Source: CAWEWH01 sp963812775
GTDB lineage: Bacteria > Pseudomonadota > Alphaproteobacteria > Rhizobiales > Beijerinckiaceae
Assembly (NCBI GenBank): GCA_963812775.1
Contig: CAWEWH010000002.1
Location: 53,359-117,358, forward strand
Length of the DNA stretch: 64,000 nt
Direction of reading: 5' to 3'
The notes below the pieces were generated by a model. The model ran no database searches and was not told where the DNA came from. It was given only the letters and a program-made list of their open reading frames with translations. Each line of letters opens with the position of its first letter. The stretch's first letter is position 1. The position numbers were made by a program, and so were the translations under genes. Positions 38,224-48,383 of this stretch are shown here, in pieces.

Positions 38224-40380
38224 CTAACCTTGCGGCCGGCGTTCTTCGCCGCTCGACAGGCCCGCCGCCGCAGCCTGCTCGAGGAGGGCCGGGGAGGCGG
38301 TTCCGCCGGCGACCACCACCTGCGGGCGCGCAAAGTGGATGCCGTTCTGCTCGAAGGCGTCGCGGACCCGCTGGTAGATTTCGCGCCGCAGCAGGAACAC
38401 CTCGCTGCCGGGCCTGGCCATGAATTTCAGCCCGACGACCATGCCGGTCGGCTCCATGCGCCGCACACCCTGGCTCTTGACGCTGTCGAGCAGCGCGTGG
38501 CCGAGCTCGGGGTGAGCCTGCAGCTCCCTGCCGATCTCCTTGACGATCCGCTTCACCATCTTGAGGTCGGTGTCGAAGGCGAGGAGGAACTCCAGCTTCA
38601 TGATGACCCAGTCGCGGCTGTTGTTGGTGAGCTGCTTGATCTCCCCGAACGGCACGGTGTGCACGGCGCCGCGGTGATGGCGGAGCTTCAGCGACCGGAT
38701 GGCGATCCCCTCGACGGTGCCGCGGGTGTTGCCGATCTCGATGTATTCGCCGATGCGGAAAGCGTCCTCGGCGAGGAAGAACACGCCCGAGATGATGTCG
38801 CGCACCAGCGTCTGCGCGCCGAAGCCGAGGGCGATGCCGATGACGCCGGCGCCGGCGAGCAACGGCGCCATGTTCACACCGAGCGACGTGAGGCAGACCA
38901 TGAGCGCGATCGTCACCACGGCGACGAACAGGAAGTTGCGCAACACCGGCTCGAAGGTCTGCAGGCGCGTGGCGGCGGTGCCGCCACCCTCCTCGCCATG
39001 GATGCCGGGCAGGGGCGGGGCGCCAAGCGCGCTCTGCGACAGGGCCGCGCGGATCAACCCCCACACCAGATAAGCGAGCACGAGGGTGATGGCGACGGTG
39101 ACGATGCCGCGCACGATCGTCTGTCCGAGATGTGCATTGGCGGTGTGCAGCGGGTCGATGCCCCAGACAAGGGCGAGCGCAACGACGAGACACACAAAGA
39201 CGGCGATCGTCCAGGCGCGCTGCAACGTGGCGGCCCAGCCGGAGCGGGCGGGCGCGAAGAGGCGCCGGGTCAGCGGGTTGTCGGCCCCGGCCCAGCCGCA
39301 CACCGAAGCTGCGAGAACGACGAGGGCGAGGCTCGCCACGCCTTTCCAGAAGGCGTCGGGACCGCGCAGCAGCGCCCCCGCCACCGTTACCCCATATATG
39401 ATGACGAGCGACAGGCGCACGAAGTTCGCGCTGTAGCGGAACTCGAGCCGGCGCGCCTCCTCGGCGGTCTCGTCGCGGGCTTCGGTCGCGCCCAGGCGCC
39501 GCCGCCAGTCCAGGCAGGATTGGAAGAAGGCTCCGAACGCCAGCCAGGCGGCGAGGCCGACGAGCAATCGCGCGTCCGGCGCGACGCCGGCCTCGCGCAG
39601 CAGGACGAGGCCGAACAAGCCTGCGAACAAGACGGCGAAGGACAGGTGCAGGACGCGCCCGAGGTTCGGCGATGCCGCCTCGGCCTTCAGCAGGCGAGGC
39701 AGCCCCGCCCGGACCGCCCATGCGGCAAGCCAAGTGCCGAAGGACGTCAAGACGATGGCGAGGCCTGCGAGCCGCGATGGTCGCGTCACCTCGGGGATGA
39801 CCGCGTGGGCGATGCTCACGGCGGCCAAGAAGGCGGCGGCGCGCAGCGCAGTGATGCCGGCTCCCGGTGTCGCGGCCGGCGGGGCTTTGCGCCCGCGCCA
39901 GGCCGCGACGGCGACGGCCGCCCGTTGCGCGATCCAGCCGATGCCGAGCAGGACCAACGCGGTGCCAAGGGCGCGCAGCGGCGCCGTACTGTCCTCGCCG
40001 GCCCCTGTGAGCCAGCTCCAGAATACCGCCGGGGCGCGCCCGGCCTCGCCGGCCGCCTGCGCGAGTTGCGAGAGGCGTGCGCCGGCCCGCAACGTCACCT
40101 CATTCGAAGCGGTCAGCGGGTCCTGGTCTGCCGGCCGCTCGGGGGCGCGAGCCTTCTCCTCGAGCAACTGGACGAGGGAGGCTCTGACCTGCCGGTCGTC
40201 CATCTTGGCGACGGAGGACGCGACATCGGCGAGCCCTTGCGGCAATTCGGCGGACGGGGAGGCGGCCTTGCCGGTGCCCTGGGCGGCCGCGCGTAGAGAC
40301 GCGGCCGGCAGCAAGGCGAGGCAGGCGACAAGCACCAAGACCCACGAGGAACGGCGTTGGCCTGCGGGATGGTACATCAT
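38224..40380 (-). CDS. Large mechanosensitive channel (MscS family)
   Basis: 718 residues from ATG 40380 (MYHPAGQ; GTG or other in-frame ATG 40404 possible). There is a signal peptide (about 10-32), a periplasmic helical region, many transmembrane helices and the MscS core near residue 510: LLAGAGVIGIALGFGAQTLVRDIISGVFFL, the pore-lining TM3 with Ala/Gly packing. The cytoplasmic beta domain and mixed domain follow (VEGIAIRSLKLRHHRGAVHTVPFG, FARPQVVV). It relieves turgor on hypo-osmotic shock. It converges on the GlsB-like gene with 2 bp between. Confidence 0.9.
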   Translation of the reverse strand: MMYHPAGQRRSSWVLVLVACLALLPAASLRAAAQGTGKAASPSAELPQGLADVASSVAKMDDRQVRASLVQLLEEKARAPERPADQDPLTASNEVTLRAGARLSQLAQAAGEAGRAPAVFWSWLTGAGEDSTAPLRALGTALVLLGIGWIAQRAAVAVAAWRGRKAPPAATPGAGITALRAAAFLAAVSIAHAVIPEVTRPSRLAGLAIVLTSFGTWLAAWAVRAGLPRLLKAEAASPNLGRVLHLSFAVLFAGLFGLVLLREAGVAPDARLLVGLAAWLAFGAFFQSCLDWRRRLGATEARDETAEEARRLEFRYSANFVRLSLVIIYGVTVAGALLRGPDAFWKGVASLALVVLAASVCGWAGADNPLTRRLFAPARSGWAATLQRAWTIAVFVCLVVALALVWGIDPLHTANAHLGQTIVRGIVTVAITLVLAYLVWGLIRAALSQSALGAPPLPGIHGEEGGGTAATRLQTFEPVLRNFLFVAVVTIALMVCLTSLGVNMAPLLAGAGVIGIALGFGAQTLVRDIISGVFFLAEDAFRIGEYIEIGNTRGTVEGIAIRSLKLRHHRGAVHTVPFGEIKQLTNNSRDWVIMKLEFLLAFDTDLKMVKRIVKEIGRELQAHPELGHALLDSVKSQGVRRMEPTGMVVGLKFMARPGSEVFLLRREIYQRVRDAFEQNGIHFARPQVVVAGGTASPALLEQAAAAGLSSGEERRPQG

Positions 40381-40526
40381 GGCTCTCCGCTCGCGATTCT
40401 GCACCTTGCCGCCATCATAGCGAGACGCGACGGGCGCCGTAAATCACGGGCGGGCGGGTTCAGGCGCCGGGGGACGCTTGCGCCGGGGAGGTGAGGGCGA
40501 GGGTCCATCGGTCGATTTTGGCCGCT

Positions 40527-40602
40527 GCGAAATTCGGTCTGTCTTTCGACTTGATCTCAAGTCGATGTCCTCATTGTCGATTTCCCGCTTGGGTCAAGCC
40601 TG
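40527..40602 (+). repeat. Intergenic repeat copy 1 upstream of the lipoprotein gene
   Basis: Begins GCGAAATTCGG and ends GGGTCAAGCCTG, with GTCGATGTCCTCA...TGTCGATTTCCCGC inside. The same start, middle and end recur at 41662-41757 with a longer central part. Both copies read the same way and lie in gaps before genes. Confidence 0.7.
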
Positions 40603-40646
40603 GCGGCACGATTGACCCTTCAACACACAGCGTGCTTAGGTTGGGC

Positions 40647-40865
40647 ATGGATTGGTTGTTCAAGTGCGCGGCCGTTGCCGCATTGTTGATGTTGACCGCG
40701 TGCGCCAGCGAGCCGCCCCTCGCGACACCTCACGCCTACGCGCCCACCGAGCGGCTGGACGACTTGGCGAATGAGGAAACAGCAAAAAGAAAAGCTCGCG
40801 AGCGCGTCCAGGCCGACGTCGAGCGGATGGTTGCAGAGCGAAGGAAGGCTGGACCTTCGCAGTGA
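40647..40865 (+). CDS. Small lipoprotein (72 aa)
   Basis: ATG 40647; signal peptide MDWLFKCAAVAALLMLTAC with lipobox LTAC, so a lipid-anchored envelope protein with a 53-residue charged mature part (ERLDDLANEETAKRKARERVQADVERM). A single helix is likely. A strong terminator follows 8 bp later. Function unknown. Confidence 0.7.
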   Translation: MDWLFKCAAVAALLMLTACASEPPLATPHAYAPTERLDDLANEETAKRKARERVQADVERMVAERRKAGPSQ

Positions 40866-40873
40866 CCCCAACG

Positions 40874-40901
40874 GGCGGCGCTGGTGACGCCGCCTTTTTT
40901 T
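40874..40901 (+). terminator. Intrinsic terminator after the lipoprotein gene
   Basis: GGCGGCG-CTGGTGA-CGCCGCC followed by seven T: a perfect 7-bp GC stem with a U-run. Confidence 0.92.
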
Positions 40902-40950
40902 CGTCGCCTTCGGGACACCAATAGTACTCCGACAGAAGGAGTATACGGGA

Positions 40951-41490
40951 ATGCAAGACAACGAGCGCGGTATCAAGACCTTTGCCGAGTCCGCAGAGAC
41001 TATTGGCAAATTGGGCCAACGGCTCGCCATCCTGCAAGCCGATGTCGCGGCCATTGAGGAATTGCGAGTTGACGAGAACGGCGACGCCGAGGCGGTCGTC
41101 AGTGTCAGCACTTCCTCTTCCTTAAAAATCGGCTTGCGACTGCCGCGCTCGGCAATGCTCTTGGTCAAGTCCGAGGAGATTGCGAGGGTCGTCACATCGC
41201 TGAAAGCCGAGTTCGGTGAGATCCTACGTCAAGCGGATCAACTGACGGCAAGGTGCAAGACTCAGTCGATTGCAAGTCCGCCCCCTGCGCGCGACAGCAT
41301 CGATCTCAACGTGCTTGAGCAGATGACCAACGACATGGAACGAGAGATCAATCAAGCACCACCCTCGCCACTCAGCGATGCTCCGGATCAAACGATGCCG
41401 CTCAAAACTCCGTCGCGGCCGAAAATCGGATCACCTCGCCTGAATGATGTGTTTCGCGAGCGCCATTTGGCCAATTCAGCCGCGGAGTAG
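40951..41490 (+). CDS. Hypothetical protein (179 aa)
   Basis: ATG 40951 with AAGGAG 13 bases upstream. The protein starts MQDNERGIKTFAESAET, is helical and acidic in the first 60 residues, and has a disordered Pro-rich tail (SPPPARDS; NQAPPSPLSDAPDQ). Base composition is less GC-rich than its neighbours, so transfer is possible. No motif or membrane segment is recognised. Monocistronic after a terminator. Confidence 0.55.
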   Translation: MQDNERGIKTFAESAETIGKLGQRLAILQADVAAIEELRVDENGDAEAVVSVSTSSSLKIGLRLPRSAMLLVKSEEIARVVTSLKAEFGEILRQADQLTARCKTQSIASPPPARDSIDLNVLEQMTNDMEREINQAPPSPLSDAPDQTMPLKTPSRPKIGSPRLNDVFRERHLANSAAE

Positions 41491-41995
41491 GCTCGCACAC
41501 GCGGCCGTCGGCGAACGGCCCTCGATCCAGTGGACATGTGTCTCAGCCGTCCCGGGTCATGCGCGAGTCAAGGGGCGTTTCGCCAGGCAGATCGGAACTC
41601 GACCGCCTCACAACGGCGTCACTCAGTACGAGGGAGAGAGATCGACCCGTCTTGGCACATCGCAAAATTCGGCCTGCCCTTTCGACATTGTCGGTAAGTG
41701 TCGGTGACGTGTCGATGTCCTCAACTGTCGATTTCCCGCCCCCTTGGGTCAAGCCTGCTGCTCGCCGAGGGTCTATGCTCAAACCGATGCTAGGGAACCG
41801 GCACGCCATTCAGTCCGCGACCGTACCGAAGCGTACCGTCTATCGCTCGTAGGCGATGTGTGTGCTATACGCGCGTGCCGAAATCGAAGCTTGAGCAGGG
41901 AGACGACTCTACGCGACTTCCTCATTCCTGATGACGGCACCCGCCAGCTAGCGGCGGCAGCGGTCGCTGGGCTTGGTGCAACCGATAGGCGTCGC
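41491..41995. other. Intergenic region containing a repeat
   Basis: About 500 bp without a supported gene. It contains the second copy of the intergenic repeat (41662-41757) with three TGTCG words inside it. The in-frame extension of the kinase ORF upstream of 41996 shows no family character. Confidence 0.5.
41662..41757 (+). repeat. Intergenic repeat copy 2 upstream of the MASE1 kinase
   Basis: Begins GCAAAATTCGG and ends GGGTCAAGCCTG, as in the copy at 40527-40602, but carries a roughly 20-base longer middle part rich in TGTCG. The conserved core is GTCGATGTCCTCA followed by CTGTCGATTTCCCGC. Confidence 0.7.
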
Positions 41996-43623
41996 ATGCA
42001 CTCCGTGCCTGAGCGGCCATCGTTTCCCACCCCCCTGTATCGCCATGCGACAGCCCTGGGCGCGCCCGTCCTCGTGGCGGTGGCCTACTATCTTGGCGCG
42101 CAAGCGGCCTTCGCGATTGGCACGCTTTCGGATCGCATATTCGCGCCCTTCTGGCCTCCGAATGTCGTGCTCTTCGTTACCCTGCTCCTCGTGCCGGGCA
42201 GGCGTTGGTGGATCTACGTCGCCGCGACGTTTCCGGCGCACGTCGTGGCCGAGCTCGGCGTTGGAATGCCGGCGCCGCAACTGCTCGTAGCGTTCGCAAG
42301 CAATTGCATGGTCGCCACGCTGAGCGCCTTCGCGATGCGTCGCGTGCTGGTCGGTCCGCCGTGGCTCGGCAGCATTCGCAGCGCCCTGATCTACATTCTG
42401 ATCACCGCCGGCATCAGCCCCGCTTTGTCGGCGTTCGGGGGTGCATTTGTGCGTATCCTGGGTGGCGGGGCGGCCAACGACTACTGGAGCTTCTGGTGGG
42501 AATGGTACGTGGCCAATGCCTTGGGAAGCATCACGCTTGGCCCTGTGGCCCTGGCGTGGCTGACCGAAGCCCCGCAGTGGCTCGCGCCGGCGCGGCGTCG
42601 CGCGTCGCTTGAACCCGTCCTGCTGGGCATTGCGCTCGTGGCGGTCTGCGCCGGCACGCTTGCGCTTGGCGCGGGGGTCGCGTCCGGCGAGTTTCTGCCG
42701 TCGCTCATTTGCGTGCCCCTGCCATTCATCCTGTGGGCATCGATACGGTTCGGCGAAAAAGGTGCCAGCGGAGCCATCCTGGTTGTCACCGGTGACGTCA
42801 ATTTGGTTCACCCTCAACGGCCAGAGCCCGTTCGTCGTCGGCACCCCCGAGCAAAATGTTCTGGCTCTGCAGCTCTTCCTCATCGGCGTTTCGATTCCGG
42901 TGATCTTGCTCGGTGCGGCAAGCGATGAATTGCACCGCACGCAACGCAAGCTGCGCGAGCTTTCCGCGGCCGTCCTCAGGGCCCAGGACGAGGAGCGGCG
43001 GCAAGTGGCGCGAGAGCTGCTCGACAGCACGGGGCAAAGCCTCATTGGCGTGACCTTGTTGACGCGGCGCCTGCGCGACCAATTGCCGGCCTCCGAAGGG
43101 CCGATCGTCGAGCAGGTTGACGAGCTGCTCAAACAGTCGATCCAGGATCTGCGAACCATCTCATACGGGCTTCACCCGCCGTTCCTGGACGAATCCGGAT
43201 TGGCGATGGCGCTGCAAAGCTACGCCGACGGGTATTCCAAGAGCAACGGCATCGAGGTCAGCCTCGACGTGTCTCCCGACTTCGGCCGCCTCTCCGGCAA
43301 TCGGGAGCTCGTGCTGTTTCGCTTCTTCCAGGAGGCGTTGACCAATGTCAGCTTGCATTCGGGAAGCGCGGTCGCCGCGGTTCGGCTCGAGCGCGAGGAA
43401 GCTTCGGACGGGTACCAGGTCGTGCTGAGCGTCGAGGACGCCGGCAAGGGCATGCGCGGCATCGTCAGCAGAGTCTGGCCTGGTCGGCGGGGTCACGGGA
43501 TTTGCCACGACGCGCGGGGTGGGACTGGCGGCGACGAGCGAGCGCCTACGTCAAGTCGGTGGCCGGCTCGAAGTCGAGTCGACGGTCGGACGAACGATCG
43601 TCAAGGGGATCGTTCCCATCTAG
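41996..43623 (+). CDS. MASE1-domain sensor kinase lacking the phosphoacceptor His (two frameshifts)
   Basis: ATG 41996. Residues about 15-310 form the eight-helix MASE1 sensory membrane domain (FWPPNVVLFVTLLL, WEWYVANALGSITLGPVALAW). Extra bases near 42798 and near 43470 split the frame; removing them gives about 541 residues. The kinase part is the NarX-type HisKA_3 class, but the dimerisation box reads RRQVARELLDSTGQSL, with Leu (CTC) where the family has His (CAC). The ATPase part (RELVLFRFFQEALTNVSLHS, RGVGLAATSERL) looks intact. It is either a pseudokinase or a sequence error at one base. Confidence 0.75.
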
Positions 43624-43909
43624 GGCGCGATCAACGGCTATCTGATCAACTCGCCAATTCCCCCTCAGTGACGACGGCCGGGCGGGATGTGAAGCATGCC
43701 CTCGGGCCTTGTCGCCACAGGTCAATTTCCTGTCCTCATCTGTCAAGAGTGGCGCGCTCCACAATGCGAAGCTGCGAAGACTGCCTCTCGTCATGTGGCT
43801 CTATTGGCCGAAGAGGGCACCCGGCGGCCGCCGGGCGTGAAGCCGGCCTTACAAAAGCCCGGCAGCGCGAACATCAGTGACGGCGAATTTCGAACAAGAG
43901 GAGGCGATC

Positions 43910-44344
43910 ATGAACTCACGATGTCTATGTGTCGCATTGGGCGGATTGATGATGGCTGCCCTGACGGCGCCGACCGTGGCGGCACCATTGCCGGTCACGA
44001 GCGCGGCTGTCCAACCCGCCGACAATTTGCTGATCAAGACGCAAGTGGCGCGCCGCAGGGCGGCGGTGGCGGGCCCACGAGGCGTCGCGGTGCGCCGCAC
44101 GACCGTGGTACGTGGCCCGCGCGGCGGCGTCGCGGTGGGCCGCACCACAGCCGTGAGAGGATGGGCGCGACCGCGTTACCGTTGGGGCCCGGGCGGTGCC
44201 ATTGCGGCCGGTGCCGCCATCGGAGTGATCGCGGCCGGCACGGCGATCGCATTCGCAGGACAGCCGCCGGCGCCAGGGCTGTGCTGGTACTATACCGATC
44301 CGAGCCAGCAACAGGGATTCTGGGATCAATGCCCGCCGCAATGA
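43910..44344 (+). CDS. Secreted Arg/Gly-rich hypothetical protein with glycine zipper
   Basis: ATG 43910 with GAGGAGG upstream. Signal peptide MNSRCLCVALGGLMMAALTA, then an Arg-rich low-complexity region with repeated VRGPRGGVAVGRTTAVRG-type words, then GGAIAAGAAIGVIAAGTAIAFAG (possible membrane or zipper segment), and the C-terminus GLCWYYTDPSQQQGFWDQCP, which recurs in small Bradyrhizobium-like proteins from memory. Function unknown; probably periplasmic or surface-associated. Confidence 0.65.
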   Translation: MNSRCLCVALGGLMMAALTAPTVAAPLPVTSAAVQPADNLLIKTQVARRRAAVAGPRGVAVRRTTVVRGPRGGVAVGRTTAVRGWARPRYRWGPGGAIAAGAAIGVIAAGTAIAFAGQPPAPGLCWYYTDPSQQQGFWDQCPPQ

Positions 44345-44449
44345 GCTGAGCGCGAAGGGCGCAATCTTTCACGTGAAGTATGCGAGAGCACGGCCCGCGG
44401 CTTGGGTGCCGCGGGCACCGCATGGTGCACCGGCGGCGAAAGCCTCGCG

Positions 44450-45448
44450 TCACGTCGAAAAGTCGGACAGACGCTCGAAGAGCCAGTACGCCGCAAGGCA
44501 GCCGATGCCATAGGTCACGAGCGGCCGGGCGTAGGTCGCGGCGGCCTCTCGCACGTGTGTCAGCCGGCCAAGCTCGCGAACCGCAAAGATCGCGGCGATG
44601 AACATGAGCTGACCGATCTCCACGCCGGCGTTGAACATGAACAGCGCCAACGGCACCTCGCCATGCGGCAGGCCGATTTCCGACAGCGCGCCGGCAAAGC
44701 CAAAGCCGTGCAGCAACCCGAAGGTGAAGGCGACAACCCACGGCCACTTGGCGGTGAGCGAGGGTTCGCCGCGCTGCAGCTTGATCGCCTCCGCAGCCAT
44801 GAAGGCGATGCTGAGGGCGATCGTCGCTTCGATGGGCGCGCGCCCTGGGCTCACCACGCCAAACGTGGCGAGCGCGAGGGTGATCGAATGGGCAGCCGTG
44901 AACGCCGTGACGGACAGCACGACGGCGCGCCGACCGCGCACCACGAGAATGAGGGCAAGCACAAAGAGCAGATGGTCGAAGCCGAGCAGGATGTGCTCGA
45001 TGCCGAGCTTCAAGTAGGTGAGGGCGACTTGCGCGCGGCTCGGCGCCTCCGCCACGGCGAACGACGGCGATGCCGGCGTAAGGCGGGCCACCTGCACGCT
45101 GCCATCGAGCCGCTCAAGCCGGACGAGCGCGTCGGTGAGGGTGGCGTCGAGGCCGACGATGCGGATGTCTTCGCCGGCCAACCCGCCCGGGCGCTTCACG
45201 GTCCAGCGTTCGATGAAGGCGTTGTTGACGAAGGAGCTGCGCGGCTCGGTTTGGTTGATGCTGCCCGCCGGTAGCTGCACATAGAGCGCCAGGCGGAGAT
45301 CCTCGCCGCGTCCCGGCACTTTCCAGAGGGCGTCGTAGGTTTCTTGGCCGGTCTGGCGCAGCTCGAGATAGGCGGGGCGCACCTCATGGGCAAGCGCCGC
45401 GCAGAGGCTCGCGGCGAGGAGCGCGGCGACGAGGCACGCCCGTCTCAT
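44450..45448 (-). CDS. HupE/UreJ-like membrane protein
   Basis: 332 residues. There is a signal peptide (about 1-20), a periplasmic region of about 130 residues, then six or seven transmembrane helices with GIEHILLGFDHLLFVLAL, AFTAAHSITLALATFG and FGLLHGFGFAGALSEIGLP, the His-rich motifs of HupE/UreJ. The family includes nickel uptake proteins, but this longer branch has unproven function. Its ATG overlaps the ppiC stop by 4 bp (ATGA), so it is translationally coupled and last in the DUF3604-ppiC-hupE operon. Confidence 0.85.
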   Translation of the reverse strand: MRRACLVAALLAASLCAALAHEVRPAYLELRQTGQETYDALWKVPGRGEDLRLALYVQLPAGSINQTEPRSSFVNNAFIERWTVKRPGGLAGEDIRIVGLDATLTDALVRLERLDGSVQVARLTPASPSFAVAEAPSRAQVALTYLKLGIEHILLGFDHLLFVLALILVVRGRRAVVLSVTAFTAAHSITLALATFGVVSPGRAPIEATIALSIAFMAAEAIKLQRGEPSLTAKWPWVVAFTFGLLHGFGFAGALSEIGLPHGEVPLALFMFNAGVEIGQLMFIAAIFAVRELGRLTHVREAAATYARPLVTYGIGCLAAYWLFERLSDFST

Positions 45449-46335
45449 TGCCGCGCCCACGCGGCGTGCGTCGCGCCGGCGCCGTCTGCCTTCGCGTCGT
45501 GGATCGTGACGACATAACGGCCGAGCAGCTTGGCGAAGAATTCCTCGTTGGTTTTTTTCCGCTGCGCATCCAGCCATTCGCGGCGCACCGTCTCGCGGGC
45601 TTCCGTGAGCGAGAGGACGCGGCCATCGATGCGGTCGTCGATGAATACGAGATGGACGCCGTAGCCCGAGGCGATGGGTCCGTGCCATTGCGACGGAGCA
45701 ATCTCGCCGAGCCTCGCCGCGAACGTCTCGCCGAAGAGCTTCGCCACCTCGTCGGCCGCAACGCCGTCGAAGCTGGTCTGCAGCAGGAACGGATCGCCGC
45801 GCTTCGACGTGTCGGCGGTCGCTCCCTCCGTCTGCAAGTCGGCCAACAGCCGCGCGGCGTCGGCATCCAAGGTGTCTTGATGGCGCTCGGGGCTGAGATA
45901 GACGTGCCTGAACGTCATGCGCCGCGCGACACGGAACCTGTCAGGATGCGCATCGAGGAAGGCTACCAGGTCCGCGTCCGTGGGCTCGGACAGGGATGCA
46001 ATGTCGTCGGAGACGAATTCCAGCTTCTGGCGCAGGCGCCGGCGAATGATCACATCATCCCGATCAAGCCCCATCGCCTTGGCCTCGCGGTAGTAGACCT
46101 CCTCGCGGATATGGTCCTGGATCAACCCACGCATCTCCTCCGTCGTGGGTTGGCGGCTCCGGCTTCGCGCAAATCCCGTCGCCAAATGCGCGATCCGCTC
46201 CGGCGTGACGACGATTTGGTCTTGGCCGCGGTCCTTCTGTCCCCCTACCAGCGAAGCGGCGGCAAACAGCGCTGCTCCCAGCACGAGAAAATGCAGCAAC
46301 GGCTCACGCAATAGCTGCCTCATTGTGCCCCCCAT
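45445..46335 (-). CDS. Membrane-anchored PpiC-type peptidyl-prolyl isomerase
   Basis: 296 residues. A transmembrane anchor (HFLVLGAALFAAASLV, about 15-30) is followed by a periplasmic chain with parvulin-like strands (MTFRHVYLSPERH, TSFDGVAADEVAKLF, YGVHLVFIDDR). The domain is divergent from SurA/PpiD. Genes of this type recur beside HupE/UreJ-like and DUF3604 genes, as I recall; here the three lie 25 bp or less apart. A folding helper for the exported DUF3604 protein is a reasonable inference. Confidence 0.82.
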   Translation of the reverse strand: MGGTMRQLLREPLLHFLVLGAALFAAASLVGGQKDRGQDQIVVTPERIAHLATGFARSRSRQPTTEEMRGLIQDHIREEVYYREAKAMGLDRDDVIIRRRLRQKLEFVSDDIASLSEPTDADLVAFLDAHPDRFRVARRMTFRHVYLSPERHQDTLDADAARLLADLQTEGATADTSKRGDPFLLQTSFDGVAADEVAKLFGETFAARLGEIAPSQWHGPIASGYGVHLVFIDDRIDGRVLSLTEARETVRREWLDAQRKKTNEEFFAKLLGRYVVTIHDAKADGAGATHAAWARQ

Positions 46336-46359
46336 CGTCGGATGGCCGTCACTTGTTCG

Positions 46360-48312
46360 TCACTTGGCCGGCGTGTACCAGATCGGCGACGTGTAGGCGC
46401 GCTCGGTGATGGTCATCGCGGTGCCCGGCAGCGGCTTCGCCCCGAATCGCTTGGCGTCGTAGGCGGTCCAGCGCGGCGTCGGGATCTCGATCACGCGGCC
46501 GTAGTAGAAGGCCGGCTGGCGCGGGATCGAATTCCGGATCCTTCCACACCGCGATCAGCTCGGGCGCGCCGATCGTGTTCGTCTAGGTGGCGTTCGCAAG
46601 ATCCACCGTGCTGCCGACCGCCGGCAGCTTGCCGTCGGCGCCCGGCTTGCGGTCGCCCGACCAGGCGACGTCGTAGACCTTCTCCTGCAAGCTTGCCATC
46701 CTTGTCGAGCCAGCCCTTGACGATCTGGTAGCGGTCGAGGTTGGCGCCGATCGGGTCCTTCAGCGCGGCAACGAGGAAGGTCGGCGACCTTGCCTTGCGG
46801 GCGCCGCGCGCAGGTCGCCGCCCATCGGCACGCCCTTGGTGTAGCCGAGCTGCGCGGGCAGGCGGTTCTCGCGCATCCTTGGCCTCGAAATCCCAGCCGC
46901 CGAAGAAGCGCACGACCATGCGCGGGCCGGTGGTGGCGTAGGTCTCCTTGCGCTGCATGGCGTCCCATAGCGACGCGCGCGTGTTCTCCTTGGCCCACAC
47001 GGCGGCGTAGCCGGATGAGCCGAAACCTCCCAGTCCATGATCTTCACGCCGGTCTTGTCATTGTTCGATGAAGGTGGCGGTCATGCGGTGCGGGCTCGGC
47101 TCCTGCGGCACGGTCTTGCCGAAGAAGTTGTCCTCCTCCATGGCGGTCAAGGCCGGTGTGGGCGTCGCTGCTGCCGACCAGGCCGAACTTGTAGGGATTG
47201 GTGCCGAGCGTCTGCTCCAGCTTGAGGCCGTTCTTTAGCGCCGAGCGGGCATATTCGAATTCGAGCATCTCCTTCGTCTTGGCAACGCTGCCGTCGAGGT
47301 TGCCCTTGTCCCAGACGTTCGAAGTTGGCGAACTCGTCGTTCGGCGAAAGGAACGGATGGGCTTCGCCGTCGCCCTTGGTCTGCGTGGCTTCGTAGAGCC
47401 GCTCCCATTTCGCGCGCTGCTCGGCATAATCCGCGGTCGAGCTTCTTGCCGAAGGCCTCGACGACGGGGAACATCGTGCCGTTGCTCAGATTGCCGTTAT
47501 GCGCGATGGCCAGCACGCTGCCGCCGGTCTTCTTCTCGTAGGCGTCCATCCATTTCCACAGCTCGACCGGGTTGTCGCTGCCGAAGGGCGGATAGACGGT
47601 GAACGGCTCGACCTGGCTCGCCTTGTCGGCATTGTCGCGGAAGATGACATTGCGATGCAGGTTGTTGCCGCCGGTGTTCGAGGTCCATTCGTAGCCGATG
47701 AAGGCGGTGAAGCGGCCCGGCTCGTTGTAGTGCTCCGCCGCGGCGATCGTCTCCTGCCACGCGCTGTTGATAGGCGCGCGTTCCCGGGAAATACATGAGG
47801 TCCTTCGGGAACGTCCCGTGCGAGAAGGCGACGATGATCTCGATCGCGGCGTCCGCGCCCTTTCCGGACTGGATCATGTCGTACCATTTGCGGCCGGTCG
47901 GGTCGGCGAGCAGGTCGGGCTTGCCGGCGAACAGGTCGGGAAAGAAGCCCATATTGTCGGAGTGATCGGCGACCACGAGGAAGTCGAGCGGACGCGAGAG
48001 CTTCACCGGCTGGCCGGTGGAGCGCGGTGATCTGCTCGCCCCTGGCGAAGCGGTAGGCGTCGCGCGGGCGCGAGCCGGGCGCCGAAGGCGCCGGCATCCA
48101 TGGAAAACGAGGTGTGCAGATGCGTGTCGCCGAAGAACGGCCGCGTCGGGAAGTCGCGGTCCGCATATGGCGAGTAGATCGGCGCGGCGCTTGTGCGCCG
48201 CCTCGGCCTTTTCCTTGTCCAGCGTGCCGGCGTCCTGCGCCAATGCCGGCAATCCAAGGCCAAACATCAGCACGCCTGCGAGGGCGGAGCTTTGCAGCAA
48301 TTGGCGGGTCAT
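46360..48312 (-). pseudogene. DUF3604 protein, copy A, broken by many indels
   Basis: The start at 48312 gives a signal peptide (MTRQLLQSSALAGVLMFGLG). Pieces of a DUF3604 protein follow in all three frames: GDTHLHTSFSMDAG, VVADHSDNMGF, IAHNGN, GSSDAHTGLD, VWKDPEFDP, ending in SPIWYTPAK. Compared with copy B at least eight single-base indels (mostly insertions, e.g. near 46524, 46691, 46790-46800, 46874, 47062) and one TGG-to-TAG change near 46583 are visible. The PHP-like metal motifs themselves survive in fragments. Either decay after duplication or repeat-induced assembly error. Confidence 0.82.
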
Positions 48313-48383
48313 GGGCTTTTCTCCTGCCGCTGGGCTTGTCGGGTTCGAGTTGAGTGCCTTCATTCATTCCAGTATTCCTGCCC

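Noticed and set aside
40951..41490. Possible phage or plasmid gene because of lower GC
   Set aside because: Only one gene is affected and no mobile element borders it; recorded as a hypothetical instead.
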